Source of the DNA: Siderastrea radians
Taxonomy: Eukaryota; Cnidaria; Anthozoa; Scleractinia; Rhizangiidae
Length of the DNA: 64,000 nucleotides
NCBI GenBank assembly: GCA_964017195.1
Contig: OZ024889.1
Coordinates: 60,473,858-60,537,857 of the forward strand
Direction of reading: 5' to 3'
Below are positions 20,776 through 31,010 of this stretch, piece by piece (positions within the stretch are counted from its first letter, which is position 1; every line of letters begins with the position of its first letter). Under the pieces are notes generated by a model. That model was not told the DNA's origin and searched no databases. It saw only the letters and a program-made list of their open reading frames with translations. The translations under genes and the position numbers were made by a program.

Positions 20776-22693
20776 TAGCCTCCCACGCAGTCGTTTCCCC
20801 ACAAACGCCTGCTTACCCGAGTTCAACATTCCTTTCCCATTGTATTACTTGCGAGACAATCTAACCAATCACCATTAAGGCATTGTCTGACCATGTGCAA
20901 TCAAATTAGTTGTTATATTTCCCACGATTGTTTTTCCTCAGAGACGCGGGTGTTTCTTCTGGGACGCTTTTATTCCGTCATCTTTCGAAAAAGTTCGAAT
21001 TTTCTGACAAAGCGCTGTTAATCTTGCGTGCCTGATCAAGTTCATCGTCAGTGAGGACTTCAGCGCTTCTCAAACTGATGGAGCAATGTAATGCGAAGGG
21101 AAATACGTGACTTCTACGACTTGAATAGGCAAAGAGTAAGATAGCCTCCCACGCAGCCGTTGTAAGACGGCAAAGGACCGAACGAGATGATAAACCGATA
21201 AATGAGATGAAAATATCACACATGGCACAACAACCAAGTGCGTTTCAGCAGCGAAATACTCAAGTTCGCTGGCATATCCGCGGTTCAAGGCGGTTATTAC
21301 AACGCACGTTCGCATTTCCTTCTCGCATGACATTCCCTGAGCAGAAGGCACTGTTAGGGCCTGTTTACATGGAGGTGGGAGACCCCGGGTAGGTGAGGTA
21401 ACCCGCCTAGGTGGGGTAACCCGCCTGTCCATATAAACTCTCATTTTTTCTCGATCGCGTTTACATGATAGGTGGGGTAACCCGCCTAGGCGGGTTGCCC
21501 GGTCTGCTGGGTAGGGTAACCCTCCCAGCCGGGGTCGCGTTTTGCCATGTAAACGTTTCAAGGTGGGGTAACCCGCCTACCCGGGGTCGGTTCATATTAC
21601 CAAAACGCGCCAAATCCGAACCATAACAACCAAACGCCCGCCATATTGGAACCGCAACAACATGTCTCAGTCTCGAGGATATCAGTGTGGAGAGCTTTTT
21701 CGCCGGGTTCATCTGCCTAGTGTCGAACGCCGCAATCAAGATGGCAATCAGGAAGAATCTGAAGGTATTTAAATTTCAAGTGATGCTTTAAGTGAACACA
21801 GAAGGCCCGATCGAAGCACACGCTACTTCTCTGCCTAGAGATCAATCGATAACACAAAGCAAGAGAAAAGCCTCCGATGTCTCTGCCAACGAAAATCATG
21901 CTGCGAAAAAAGCAAAGAAATCTCCTAAGATTCGCCCGCCATTTTGTGTGTTTACATGCTTAGCGACCACGCTATTTTCTCAAGGAAGTTCAACCCAGGA
22001 CCCCGGGGTGATAAGATTGCATGTAAACGCGAGCTATTTTTCGACCACGGCTGGGCGGGTTACCTCACCTACCCGGGGTCCCCCACCTCCGTGTAAACAG
22101 GCCCTTAGTTTACAATCGCTATTTGTGAATACACAGAGCTTATATCTTTTACGATGAATTCATCAGTCAGTTTAAAATCCCTCGACGGATTTCCGGCGAT
22201 ATTCCTGAATTTCTAAGTTAAATGTACTATTTGAAAGCTCAGAGAATGTAGTTATTCCTGCATTCAATGAATGCTTTTGGAAAAAGTTATTCACGTAATG
22301 CCACGCATCACGTTATAAGGTTTATTGAATCACCCGGTTCCAACGCGCTATCATAATTTTAATGTCTAAACAGAGCAAATCGCGCTCTTAAATAAATTTG
22401 TTTCTCCAAAATCTAAGTTCAATGTGCCATTTGAAAGCTTCGGAAACTTAGTTATCCCTGCATTCAATGATTTTGAGGTGACGTTCACTAACATTTTGAA
22501 ATTTAAGTCGCGCGTCATGTTTATCTGCATGTGTTCCCGCGAAAGCGTCCTGCGGTCAAGGTCAACCTACCGGACGTGAGTAGGTACAATGTGATTGGCT
22601 AAGCGGCGGAAAGGAACGTTGAACTCGGGTAAGCAGGCGTTTGTAGGGAGGAGAGTAATACGACTCCCCTAAAAACGACTGCGTGGGAGGCTA
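20776..22693. mobile_element. TIR element nested in intron 3
   Basis: The left end TAGCCTCCCACGCAGTCGTT (20776) and the right end, reverse-complemented, TAGCCTCCCACGCAGTCGTT (22693) pair. They continue through ACAAACGCCTGCTTACCCGA and GTTCAACRTTCCTTTCC to AACCAATCAC / AGCCAATCAC, about 100 bp. The element is 1.9 kb and interrupts the intron between exons 3 and 4. It contains a further insertion (21357-22104) and an extra AGCCTCCCACGCAGCCGTTG copy at 21146. No transposase is visible. A short direct duplication (TTTGAAAGCT...GCATTCAATGA) occurs at about 22230 and 22432. Confidence 0.75.
21357..22104. mobile_element. Harbinger-like non-autonomous element with TTA target duplication
   Basis: TTA lies at 21354-21356 and 22105-22107. 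The left terminus GGGCCTGTTTACATGGAGGT pairs with the right terminus GGGCCTGTTTACACGGAGGT (reverse-complemented) and on through GACCCCGGGTAGGTGAGGTA to ACCCGCC, about 55 bp. The word GGTGGGGTAACCCGCC recurs several times behind the left end. G-rich termini and a TWA duplication fit PIF/Harbinger. The 748-bp body includes an exon-like segment (see findings) with a nuclear-localisation-like KRKASD...KKAKKSPK stretch. Confidence 0.8.
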
Positions 22694-23027
22694 CAGACGC
22701 TGCTGTTAGTAAATTTTTCCCTCTTCCCAGCCTCCGCGCGTTTCTACCCAGCGCGACTGTAGGAGGCCTCTACGGAGGAGAGGGCACCCTTGCGTCGACA
22801 CTAATAGCGCTCACTCAGCTAGCTGATGTGGCGAGATTACCTGTGATCTTTCGGGGTGTTACATTAGCACCTAGGCCGAAGGCTTGGCATTTCAGTGTAG
22901 ATTTAATCCAGTTTCGCAAAAGGTCCTTACGTTAAAAAAAAAACACACCTTCAATACGGACATAACCGCAAACAAGAACATGGCAACAGGATAGAATCAA
23001 TATCTTAATTAATTTTACATGTTCTAG

Positions 23028-24104
23028 GTACAAGCGGAGACAGGTCGTTTAAGTGCGGAAACGACTGACAGTGACGTCTCGTCTGATAGCCTCGCAACTG
23101 GGTTGAAGAATCTTGAATTAACGTCATGTCGGGATGATGAGACTTTTCTGAGTCCTGCTACTGGGAGTCTTGTTTCCAGTACAAGCGATGAGGCCCCAGC
23201 CACCACACCAGCCACAACAGGAACTCTTAAAAAGTTGAACGAGTACTTAGTTTCGAAGAGCATCGAGCCAATTACGCAACCATGGATGGAATGGGATAAG
23301 GCCAGTGACAGCACCAAGCTACGATACACCAAAAGAACAGTGCAGATCGTGTCTTCAGTCCTCCATACTCTAATTCCTAATGATCCAGGTTCCCTTTGGC
23401 AAGCATTAGTCTCGTCGCCAGCCATGAACAAAGCTCTTCAACTGGACGAATTGCCACAGACGTCCAAGGATTATCTCCAGGCCTTAGCAGAGGCATATGA
23501 CAAAGCTCTCGGTTGGGAGACAAGAAGACAGATCCTATCTATTATGTCGGGTGTTGCCAGCTATAAGGCCATCTCAAGCTTCATACCTGGCTTAACAAGA
23601 TATCGGTACACCCTGGCCAACCTTCATCGTTTGCAGTATGGTCGAGGCGCTCCTCTAACGCACCAGCCATTACCAAGGATAAGGGTTGATCGACTGCAAC
23701 TTGACCATTTTCTATCATTTATAACGAGCCCTCATTTGGTACAAGATCTGCCGTTCGGACAGAAAACGCTGAAGCCCTCTTCTGGCCAGCTGATTGAGGT
23801 CCCAAACGTCATCAGAATGATGATACCCCAGAGAATTGCACGACAATACACCCAGTACTGCCAAGAGACGGGCTTCAAACCATTCAGTGAGCGCACCATG
23901 CTGCGTGTACTGGCGGAGTGCAAGGCCTCTGCGCGCAAGTCTCTTCAAGGTCTTGACTATTTTGCCGCAGATGGTGCGCGTGCATTCGTAGATCTCGAAA
24001 CTCTAGTCCGCCAACTGGGTGAGCTCGGTCTGGGGAAGGAGTGGGAAGTGCAACATGTGGAACTGCTAAAGGCCGCAAAATTATACCTAAAGGGTGATTT
24101 CAAG
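23028..24104 (+). CDS. Exon 4 of the element gene: long helical region
   Basis: The exon opens after TTCTAG with VQAETGRLSAETTDSDVSS, an acidic Ser/Thr-rich linker. About 300 residues follow in one open frame, including PWMEWDKASDSTKLRYTKRT, SIMSGVASYKAISSFIPGLT and RYRYTLANLHRLQYGRGAP. Further on are PFGQKTLKPSSGQLIEVPNV, IRMMIPQRIARQYTQYC and FKPFSERTMLRVLAECKAS. It ends KLYLKGDFK at a GTAAGC donor. In related metazoan proteins known to me this segment precedes the catalytic core. Mostly helical by composition; no membrane segment. Frame fully open over 359 codons, so the lesion elsewhere may be young relative to the insertion. Confidence 0.7.
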
Positions 24105-24779
24105 GTAAGCTTTTTACTAAGGATGCAAATTTGCATTTACGACTAAGTGGAATGTAATGAAAATGATTTTACCGAGTCCACAAGGTCGAATTTTAAATAA
24201 ACGCCCTGGTGTTTATTCGATGTACTGGCGTTTACTTGAGTCCAGCGTTTATTTGAAACTGAACCTTACTAATTCTCGTCGAAAATTATTTTTGGCAATT
24301 TAGAAAAGGGTCTATGAACCACTGCTGTACTTCAGCTTCAATTTATTTCGTTCATTACAGGTAAAGGAAGTCCCCGTAATGTATACTTTACACTCTACTA
24401 AGCACCCAATTTCCTCGCTTTGTTTTGGAGTTTATCGACTACAGATGAAATTGGTGACATTTTATTGAACCTAAAGTAATCATTAAAAACCAAAAAAAAC
24501 GCCGAAAAATACTCCTTTTTTAACGCCGCGTCCACGAGGTCTAGTTTCTTCTAAAAACGCCCAGGTGTTTAATCGAGAAAATACGGGTATTTAAATCCGA
24601 AATTCTAATTCTTAGCTCGTAGTCACCGCCTTGTGCCTCAATTTCGTGCAAGAAGAAAAAAAGAAGAATCTCTCGGACTAGGGTTAGAAAATTGATAAGA
24701 AATCGTTGCAGCAGATTGCCCTACTCTAATACATATTCCCCTCAGTTTTGTTCTATTTTTAACCATCACAAACATTAAG

Positions 24780-24780
24780 G

Positions 24781-24822
<42 letters not shown>
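24780..24822. repeat. (ATT)n microsatellite in intron 4
   Basis: About 14 ATT units in a row, between exons 4 and 5 of the element gene. The rest of that intron (24105-24939) shows no further feature. Confidence 0.9.
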
Positions 24823-24823
<1 letters not shown>

Positions 24824-24939
24824 TCATACAGTAACGCAGTTAGTTTATGCATTTTGCCCCTATTATATTACTAGATCTGTGGGTTACAAAGTACTCCACG
24901 AAAACTAAACAGCAGGGCGTGTCTCTGGTTCCTTGATAG

Positions 24940-25929
24940 GTCCATGTGAGCACTTCATCTCCGATAGCGAGCCACTGTAGTGTTTTTGCCCTCAGTGACA
25001 ACACCGATCCTGACCTGCAGCAGAAGTGCGACCACAGCCACGACGAAGTGTGTGAACATTGCGAAAACCTTCACATGGCTCTCCAAAACATCTCTTCAGC
25101 AATAGAAGAGTTGTCGTTCGCCACGGAGGATGACAGAGATGAGGCCATGTACCTTGCCAACTCTGCCACGCTTGCCATCCAGTCATGGAAATGCCATTTG
25201 CTCAGATCTACCCACCAAGAACAGGCACGCTTAGATGTCATTGATGCTTTGGGTCCTGAGGCAGTTTTTATCGTCAATGACTGAAATTTTTGCCTCAGAG
25301 GTACAGAGAGTCACAAACGGATTGGTTTGGTAAGCGTGGCATATCATGGCACATATCTGTTGTGTCTCGGCGGATGGCAGGGGAACTGAAGTGGCAAGGA
25401 TTTATCCACATAATACAGTCATGTAGCCAAGGAAGTTCCGCAGTGGTAGCAATTATGTCCCATGTACTGGCCACACTGAAAAGTGAGCATCCTGAAGTAA
25501 ACAAAGCCTACTTCCGTCAAGACAACGCGGGGTGTTATCACTCCTCTCGCACGATACTGGTGTGTCCAGAAATATCAGCCAGCACTGGAATACAAGTGTC
25601 TCGCGTTGATTTTAGTGATCCTCAAGCCGGGAAAGGAGCTGCAGATCGGCTGGCTGCGAGGTGTAAAGCACATGTCAGAGCCTTTATTAACGAAGGCCAC
25701 GACGTCTGCACTGCTAACGAGCTGAAAAATGCGCTGCTATCGCACGGGGGACTGGATGGGGTGCGAGTGGTTTCCCTTGACGCAATCGACGAAACTCCAG
25801 ACGAATCCCAAACCATTAGTGGGATAACTAAACTCAACAATTTTGAGTTTAGCTCCGATTCAATTACCTGTTGGCGCGCGTATTGCATCGGCCGCGGAAG
25901 AACAATCAAACCAGACAAGATCTCATCTG
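24940..25929 (+). CDS. Exon 5 of the element gene: DDE-like catalytic region with frameshift
   Basis: The exon starts VHVSTSSPIASH with a Cys/His group (CDHSHDEVCEHC) and runs to VFIVND, where TGA follows at 25282. The frame then resumes one register over with LPQRYRESQTDWFGKRGISW, FIHIIQSCSQGSSAVV, AYFRQDNAGCYHSS and RVDFSDPQAGKGAADR. After these come INEGHDVCTANELKNALLSH, GGLDGVRVVSLDAID and WRAYCIGRGRTI, and it ends at a GTAAGA donor (25930). Candidate catalytic acids are the Asp of IVND, the Asp of RQDNAG (25521-25523) and an Asp in DFSDPQ. The set is inferred from conservation with the second copy at 32.9-33.4 kb. The likely 7-nt deletion removes residues right after the first Asp. Confidence 0.7.
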
Positions 25930-26003
25930 GTAAGAATGCAAACTGTAATGGGCCTGTAATTTAGAACCAACCTGCAATTCGATTTACGAATTCAGATAGA
26001 CTG

Positions 26004-26224
26004 CGAGTAGTCTCTAATTTTGGCGATGGCGATTGTGGGGCGGGCAAAGTACACACGAGCGCGCGCGAAATTTCGAGGAGACGCGACGCGAAGGGAGCGC
26101 CGAAAATTAGATTTCTAATTTTCGGCGCTCCCTTCGCGTCGCGTCTCCTTGAAATTTCGCGCGCGCGTGTGTATTTTGCCGGCCCCACAATCGCCATCGC
26201 CAAAATTAGAGACTACTCGCAGTC
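26004..26224. repeat. Near-perfect palindrome, ~105-bp arms
   Basis: The left arm runs from GCGAGTAGTCTCTAATTTTG to GGAGCGCCGAAAATTAGA. The right arm mirrors it almost exactly (CTAATTTTCGGCGCTCC to CTACTCGC), with a loop of a few bases around 26112-26116. Only a few mismatches are visible. It is GC-rich in the middle (GCGCGCG tracts) and sits in intron 5 of the element gene. A hairpin MITE is the likely origin. Confidence 0.85.
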
Positions 26225-26840
26225 TAGAATTCAGATTGAAAAGTTACTTATTACTGACATTACTGACCGAAACTAAACCCTTCTATCGGTATATTTTATT
26301 CTCGGAGTGAGAGGGCTTTACTGGGACTTGAGTAAATTAAACCTGAAGAAAGTCAGAACCAGGTTTCGCTGGATTGCAGGGTAGTTTTGAGCTCCTGGGA
26401 ATGCAACTTTGTATCGCTCATAGTAGAGACTATTGTGTTAGTAGAGGTAACAATAGACAGCTTGAGTTGAGTAAGCATTAATTCCGACTCGACCCCAGAC
26501 ATCTCTCTTATTTTTTAGCCGTGAGTCTGTCTCGCGCGTCTGTTAACGACGAGGGCTCCTGCTGAGAACAAGTCAGGAACAAATCCACGAGAGTTTAGTT
26601 ATGTTATAATCACTTCATATCCAACAAGCGCGACCAAAATAGTTGTTTTATTCAGTTCTTAACCAGACGTATCTTTGGAGTAAACGTTTGCTCCGCGGTA
26701 GAAAACTTTGAATGTTGTAATTTTTGACATGGCAACTTATTTCCGTACAAGGCAAAAGGAGGGTTGTTCCCTGATAACCTGTGTGCAAGAAATAGCAAGA
26801 CTGTAGCAAGTAATAGCTCTTTATTTTTTCTGTGTTGAAG

Positions 26841-27733
26841 GTCCCGGACATGATGTAATAAAACCATCATTCTCGCACGGAGAATTCATCTCATTTAAAC
26901 ATGCGACGGGAACGACAGCGCCAACATCAACTTCTGCGACTGAAGAGGCTTCTGAAGTTTCCGTCAATAGCGGCGAGACGACAGCTGTGTATTCCTGCCC
27001 CCAAGATGGCTGCGTACGTGTCTTTCAAAGACTCTCTGCTTTGGAGAAGCACTTGTCTCTGGAAAAGTGTACGCAGTCACTAGAGAGACATTCGCTAATG
27101 GATTTAGCGAAAATGGGATACAAGACCTGCTTGGAGGAAGGGGTTGGCGTTTTACCGGCAATTCAAGCCCCGATAAGTCACCAAGAGGCCTCTCTGATAC
27201 CAAAGGAGGGATGGGCTATCAGGGCAGCCAAGAAGTCCTATCGATTCAGTGATAAACAAAAATCCTATCTTATGGCGAAATTTCACATTGGCCAAACGAC
27301 AGGCCGCAAGGTTGACGCTGAGGTAGTGGCACGAGAAATGCGACGAGCCCGCGGTACTGATGGTGTTCGTCTTTTTCAGGCATCTGAATTCTTGTCCTCC
27401 TCGCAGGTCGCGTCCTTCTTCTCTCGTCAAAGTGCCACAGTACGTCAAAGCGATCCTGATGAGATGGATGTTCAGGCTGCTCTGGAGGAAACTAATTTTA
27501 GTCAGGCAAAGGAGACTGTAGAAACAGTTCAGCTTCAGCATCCTCTCGTGTACGATCATTATGACCTGTGTGCAATGGCACTGTGCAATACCCTGAAGCA
27601 GCTCAAGCTGCCGATGCTGCAGCGCGTGTGCGAAGACCTGGGCCTAGATGTGCCTCTCCCACCTGTGCGCAAAAAGGCTCCATACTTGGCGCTTCTAGAG
27701 GACATTACTAGCAAGTGCTCGTGCAGAAAGTAA
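26841..27733 (+). CDS. Exon 6 of the element gene: zinc finger, HTH-like and SAP-like tail
   Basis: Acceptor GTTGAAG at 26834-26840; the exon joins the G of exon 5 to give GPGHDVIKPSFSHGEF. A Ser/Thr-rich linker leads to YSCPQDGCVRVFQRLSALEK-H-x5-C, a C2HC-type finger (Cys-x4-Cys, His-x5-Cys). Next come EGWAIRAAKKSYRFSDKQKS and YLMAKFHIGQTTGRKVDAEV, then REMRRARGTDGVRLFQASEF and LSSSQVASFFSRQSA, which look like a helix-turn-helix DNA-binding unit. The C-terminus (CNTLKQLKLPMLQRVCEDLG and DITSKCSCRK) resembles a SAP motif. Stop TAA at 27731-27733. Open throughout. Confidence 0.7.
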
Positions 27734-28429
27734 TTCTCCACAAGTGTTAGCATTCGTCGTTGTCATTGGCAAATGGATATGATGTAAGGGATGGACCATT
27801 TTATTTTTGAAAGGGTGAGAGGGATGCCCTGGATGTCATGTAAAGATAACAATTAGAGTATACGCTCTACACTACTTTTAGAAAGAAGAAAGCATCCCGC
27901 ACGACCCACATTCGGAAACAAAATCCTGCTCAGAGAAAAGTCAGGACACAATCTACCGGGGAAAAGTTCCAGCCTCACCCGTAAGAAAGAATAATTTTGT
28001 CCATCCCAAACTACAGTTTTTTCTTGCAAAATAACCTTCCACAAGAGTTTATTTGATTTATTTATGATACTTATATATCATGATATTTCTTAAAGGAAAT
28101 AAAGTTTAACCGTACATCGACCATAAAGCTAATTCAGGGGGGAAAAAGGGAACATGTTTTCACCACTGCACCTGTGTCAGTATGTGGGATTGCGTGACAT
28201 CTCGTTGAGTCTCAAATGTCAACAACACTTACCCTGACAACACAAATTGCGACGTAACGTTAGAAAATAGATTGAAATGGCTCCCGCTTTGCTTTGTATA
28301 CCAGAAAGCCTGGGATTGTGGAAGCTGATGTAGTGTAGCATTGAGGTAGATGTACGTCTTTAGGGTATGTTTCTTGTGGCTGCTTCAGAATATAATTACA
28401 TTGTAGGTACAGTAGGTAGCCTTTAATGT
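27734..28429. other. 3' flank of the element gene inside the transposon
   Basis: Between the stop codon and the right inverted repeat. It includes AATAAAG near 28098, a possible polyadenylation signal for the plus-strand gene. No other coding sequence is recognised. Confidence 0.4.
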
Positions 28430-29609
28430 TGTATTGTGCATTTCGGAGTCGGACAGTTTTGCTCCTTTGTTCTGTAGTTATATAGGCAGAATTTGGTTTG
28501 AAATTGGGACTACCTCTAGCTATAACACTGACATTTGGATCACCTTCCTGCTATATAAACGTTACGTTACCAAAGCTCTTGACATCCTGACCTCTCTCGA
28601 GATAATTGTATGAATTCCGTCCAATGGTTTGTTTACATGATACTGACAGTGCTCTTGAAATGATCGCAAGTGTTTCAACTCGATCAAGCAGTCCTGCGAA
28701 CTGCGAAAACTTATTAAGTATTTGGCGATTGTGTGTCTAACGGATTGAAGTGCGAAATTTTGAAAATAAGAGAGTTCTGGGAACCTCCTCGGTGTGAAAT
28801 GCCAACAGCGCTTGTTGACAAATTCACTTTTATAGGCGAATACAAGCCGACGGTATTTACACTGGAGGGATTTCCAGCTCAAATTTGACTTTCAAGAGCT
28901 CCTAAAACATTCGAATGCATTTTATACTTCTAAGCAGGTAAAATTTTCTAGTTCAATCGGCAAATCGCTAAGATTTAAATTATTGTTAGAATTTTTATCG
29001 GCGCAGTTGAAGGTTATCAACCCAAGTTTATTTATAGATCTTGTGTGATTTGGGCAGAACGCATAACATAAATATTCGATTTTCTTACAGAGAAGATTTG
29101 CGAGTTTGACCTTGAAATTTTGCAGGGAAAATATTGAATAATGATATCTTCTGGCTGTAAAGTACAATTATCGAAAAACGAGGTACCAGGACCATTTTAA
29201 TGCCGTTAAACTTCACTTACATATTGCCGCCATTATTAGCGCTCCATAGAGGTGTTTTTAAAATTGCTAATAAAATCTCAGTATTAACAGATTTGAACTG
29301 TTTTGAAAGTGAAACATGTATAAGAATAGTTGTTCCTAATTCGTGTCACGTTTGACGTCAATTGAATTTATTCTAATACCCTAGCGATGCTTCGTCCTCA
29401 CACCTAATTTTGGTTGTTTGATCAGGCGAAAAACCGCACTTTGGCCGCACTTTCAACTTTTTGTGAATTTCTGAAAATTAAAACATCGCTCGAACTTTTA
29501 AATGTGATTTTTGAGAACAATTTACCAAAGGGTATCTTTGGGTAAAATGTGAGGCATTCGCCAAATGGGTCGTTGACGGAGCATTCTCGATCCTAACAGG
29601 CAGCCACTC
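28430..29609 (-). repeat. Right terminal inverted repeat of the large element
   Basis: Mirror of 18264-19440. Clear matching blocks include CATCCTGACCTCTCTCGAGA near 28585, GAGGTACCAGG near 29180, TTGACGTCAATTGAATTT near 29355 and GGCAGCCACTC at the end, followed by TTAA. Substitutions and a few indels separate the arms. Confidence 0.85.
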
Positions 29610-29613
29610 TTAA

Positions 29614-30031
29614 ATATCATCTAATCTACAAATTAACACGGAAATTCTGGTCAAATACAATAAAAAGGCTAGTAGAAGACGTCAACAAGTGAGCCCATGC
29701 TGATTTCAAAACCAGTACAATTCATTTCAATTTTCCTTTTTTCATTTCTCTTGTACCGATAGAAAGTAGAAAAATAAAGATTTTTGAACTTTTGATTTTT
29801 ATTTAGAAAGCCACATTTCGTATTGATTCCGTTTTTTAATCTCGAAACACTAAACCAAAATACTAAAAACAGCAGAGGTTTCCGGGGGGGATTGCCCAAT
29901 TCGCCCTCCCCAGGCAGTGCTTTTCTTGGTTCATGGAAATATTGTATGCAACAAGTAATTGTAAAGATATGTAACTGTAATGATTAATATTTATTTTTTG
30001 CAAAAAGAATATCGTCTAATCTACAAATTAA
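29614..30031. repeat. 372 bp flanked by 23-bp direct repeats, contains R2 copy 2
   Basis: ATATCATCTAATCTACAAAT-TAA at 29614-29636 recurs with one mismatch (ATATCG) at 30009-30031. Between them lie a segment shared with 35689-35780 (ACACGGAAATTCTGGTCAAA) and repeat R2 (29725-30003). A 23-bp duplication is long for a DNA transposon and could be a retroelement target duplication or a recombination scar. Confidence 0.6.
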
Positions 30032-31010
30032 GAGGGGATGTCCACTAACATCGAGCGAGTGGCGGCACATGATGAAAAATAAAATTCCCTCATAAATTTT
30101 CCACGGATACCCTATAGCAATCTAAGAAACGTGGTGGAATTTTTTTCTTGAAATTTTTTTTTAAGCCCGAAAAAAAAATTTAACATGTTTACGCCACACG
30201 TGTCCTGTAAACACGCGAAATAAACGTGTATCATACCTTCTCGTAAACTTCGCTCTGTTTGATTTGCACCCCAGAAAACCCCCATTTTAAGCGTGGAAGT
30301 TTGCTTTTAAAGTATGTAGGAAGTAATTGAGTCCTGTTTTAGATCTGTGAATTAATTTTCAAGGACATGGCGAGCCGCTGAAAATCACTAAAATTCGCTT
30401 GCTTTGAATTCTCAATTTGGCACAGTTTTTCAAGAGAAAGTTTTCCTCCCCGGTAAAACACCAAATCACTTGAAATTCAGAATTCTTGAAAGACGAAATA
30501 CCATTCTAAAATCAGGTTTAAAAATTAGTTTCGGGCTTTTTATCAGCGCCGAGTACAAACGCTCTCAAAATCCCGATAATCACAACATTAACCTGTCAAC
30601 CAGTACAAACAATAGGCGCGTGCCTCCGACCGAATAGCCGAAAACTTGGAATTTTTTCCTTGTATCCTTTGGTATTTGGATGAAAAGTACAGGATAAAGG
30701 TCATATCTAGCTTACCTTGAATAAGATTTTGTCTAAATGCCAGGTTTTGTCAAGTTTAGGTGTACTGTCCAAGGGCCATCTTGACGCGTGGAATCGACCG
30801 TTATCTCCTGGTATCTCCAGATTGACTTTGAACTAATGAATAACGACTCCGCCAACACATTCACATCCCTTAACGAATGGCAAATGAATTTTTAAAATCT
30901 CCCAGTGTTAATTCCCTCAAGAAACTAAATAACTTTGCAGTTATCTCAACATTCATCTCAGAAAGCGCACTGTTATTATGGTCTGATTTAACTAAATTTG
31001 TCTGTCACGC
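30020..31010 (-). repeat. Dispersed repeat R1, copy 2 (inverted)
   Basis: Reverse complement of the 14707-15640 unit. GTGGCGGCACATGATGAAAA near 30060 and TTTGTCTAAATGCCAGGTTT near 30730 mirror the other copy, and GAAAGCGCACTGTTATTATG near 30962 corresponds to the other end. Several indels separate it from copy 1. Confidence 0.75.

Larger units (their letters stand above)
19808..27733 (+). pseudogene. Six-exon DDE-like element gene (unassigned superfamily), one frameshift
   Basis: Exons in phase: 19808-20000, 20092-20310, 20572-20708, 23028-24104, 24940-25929 (frame broken at about 25282) and 26841-27733. The product would be about 1170 residues. All junctions have GT and AG and join in phase: phase 1 after exons 1, 2 and 5, phase 0 after 3 and 4. 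Order of parts: Cys/His zinc-binding region (exons 2-3), a long helical region (exon 4), a DDE-like core (exon 5), then a C2H2/C2HC finger, an HTH-like stretch and a SAP-like tail (exon 6). The lesion in exon 5 looks like a 7-nt loss that puts TGA straight after VFIVND. Position inside kilobase inverted repeats makes it the presumed transposase. The start ATG at 19808 is a choice; an in-frame ATG exists at 19694. Confidence 0.75.
18260..29613 (+). mobile_element. ~11.35-kb TTAA-flanked DNA transposon with kilobase terminal inverted repeats
   Basis: TTAA stands at 18260-18263 and at 29610-29613. Immediately inside, the left end reads GAGTGGCTGCCTGTTAGGAT and the right end reverse-complements to GAGTGGCTGCCTGTTAGGAT. 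The match continues inward for about 1.1-1.2 kb (18264-about 19440 against about 28430-29609). Between the arms lies a single multi-exon plus-strand gene (19808-27733) with DDE-like motifs. Known TTAA-targeting superfamilies are piggyBac, Kolobok and Sola3. The terminal GAGTGG does not fit the CCYT start of piggyBac, and I cannot place the protein. The arms have diverged by roughly 10 per cent by eye, and the gene has at least one frameshift, so the copy is old and inactive. Confidence 0.85.

Noticed and set aside
18260..29613. Assignment of the 11-kb element to piggyBac because of TTAA
   Set aside because: Termini begin GAGTGG, not CCYT, and the protein shows no piggyBac motifs I can recognise; superfamily left open.
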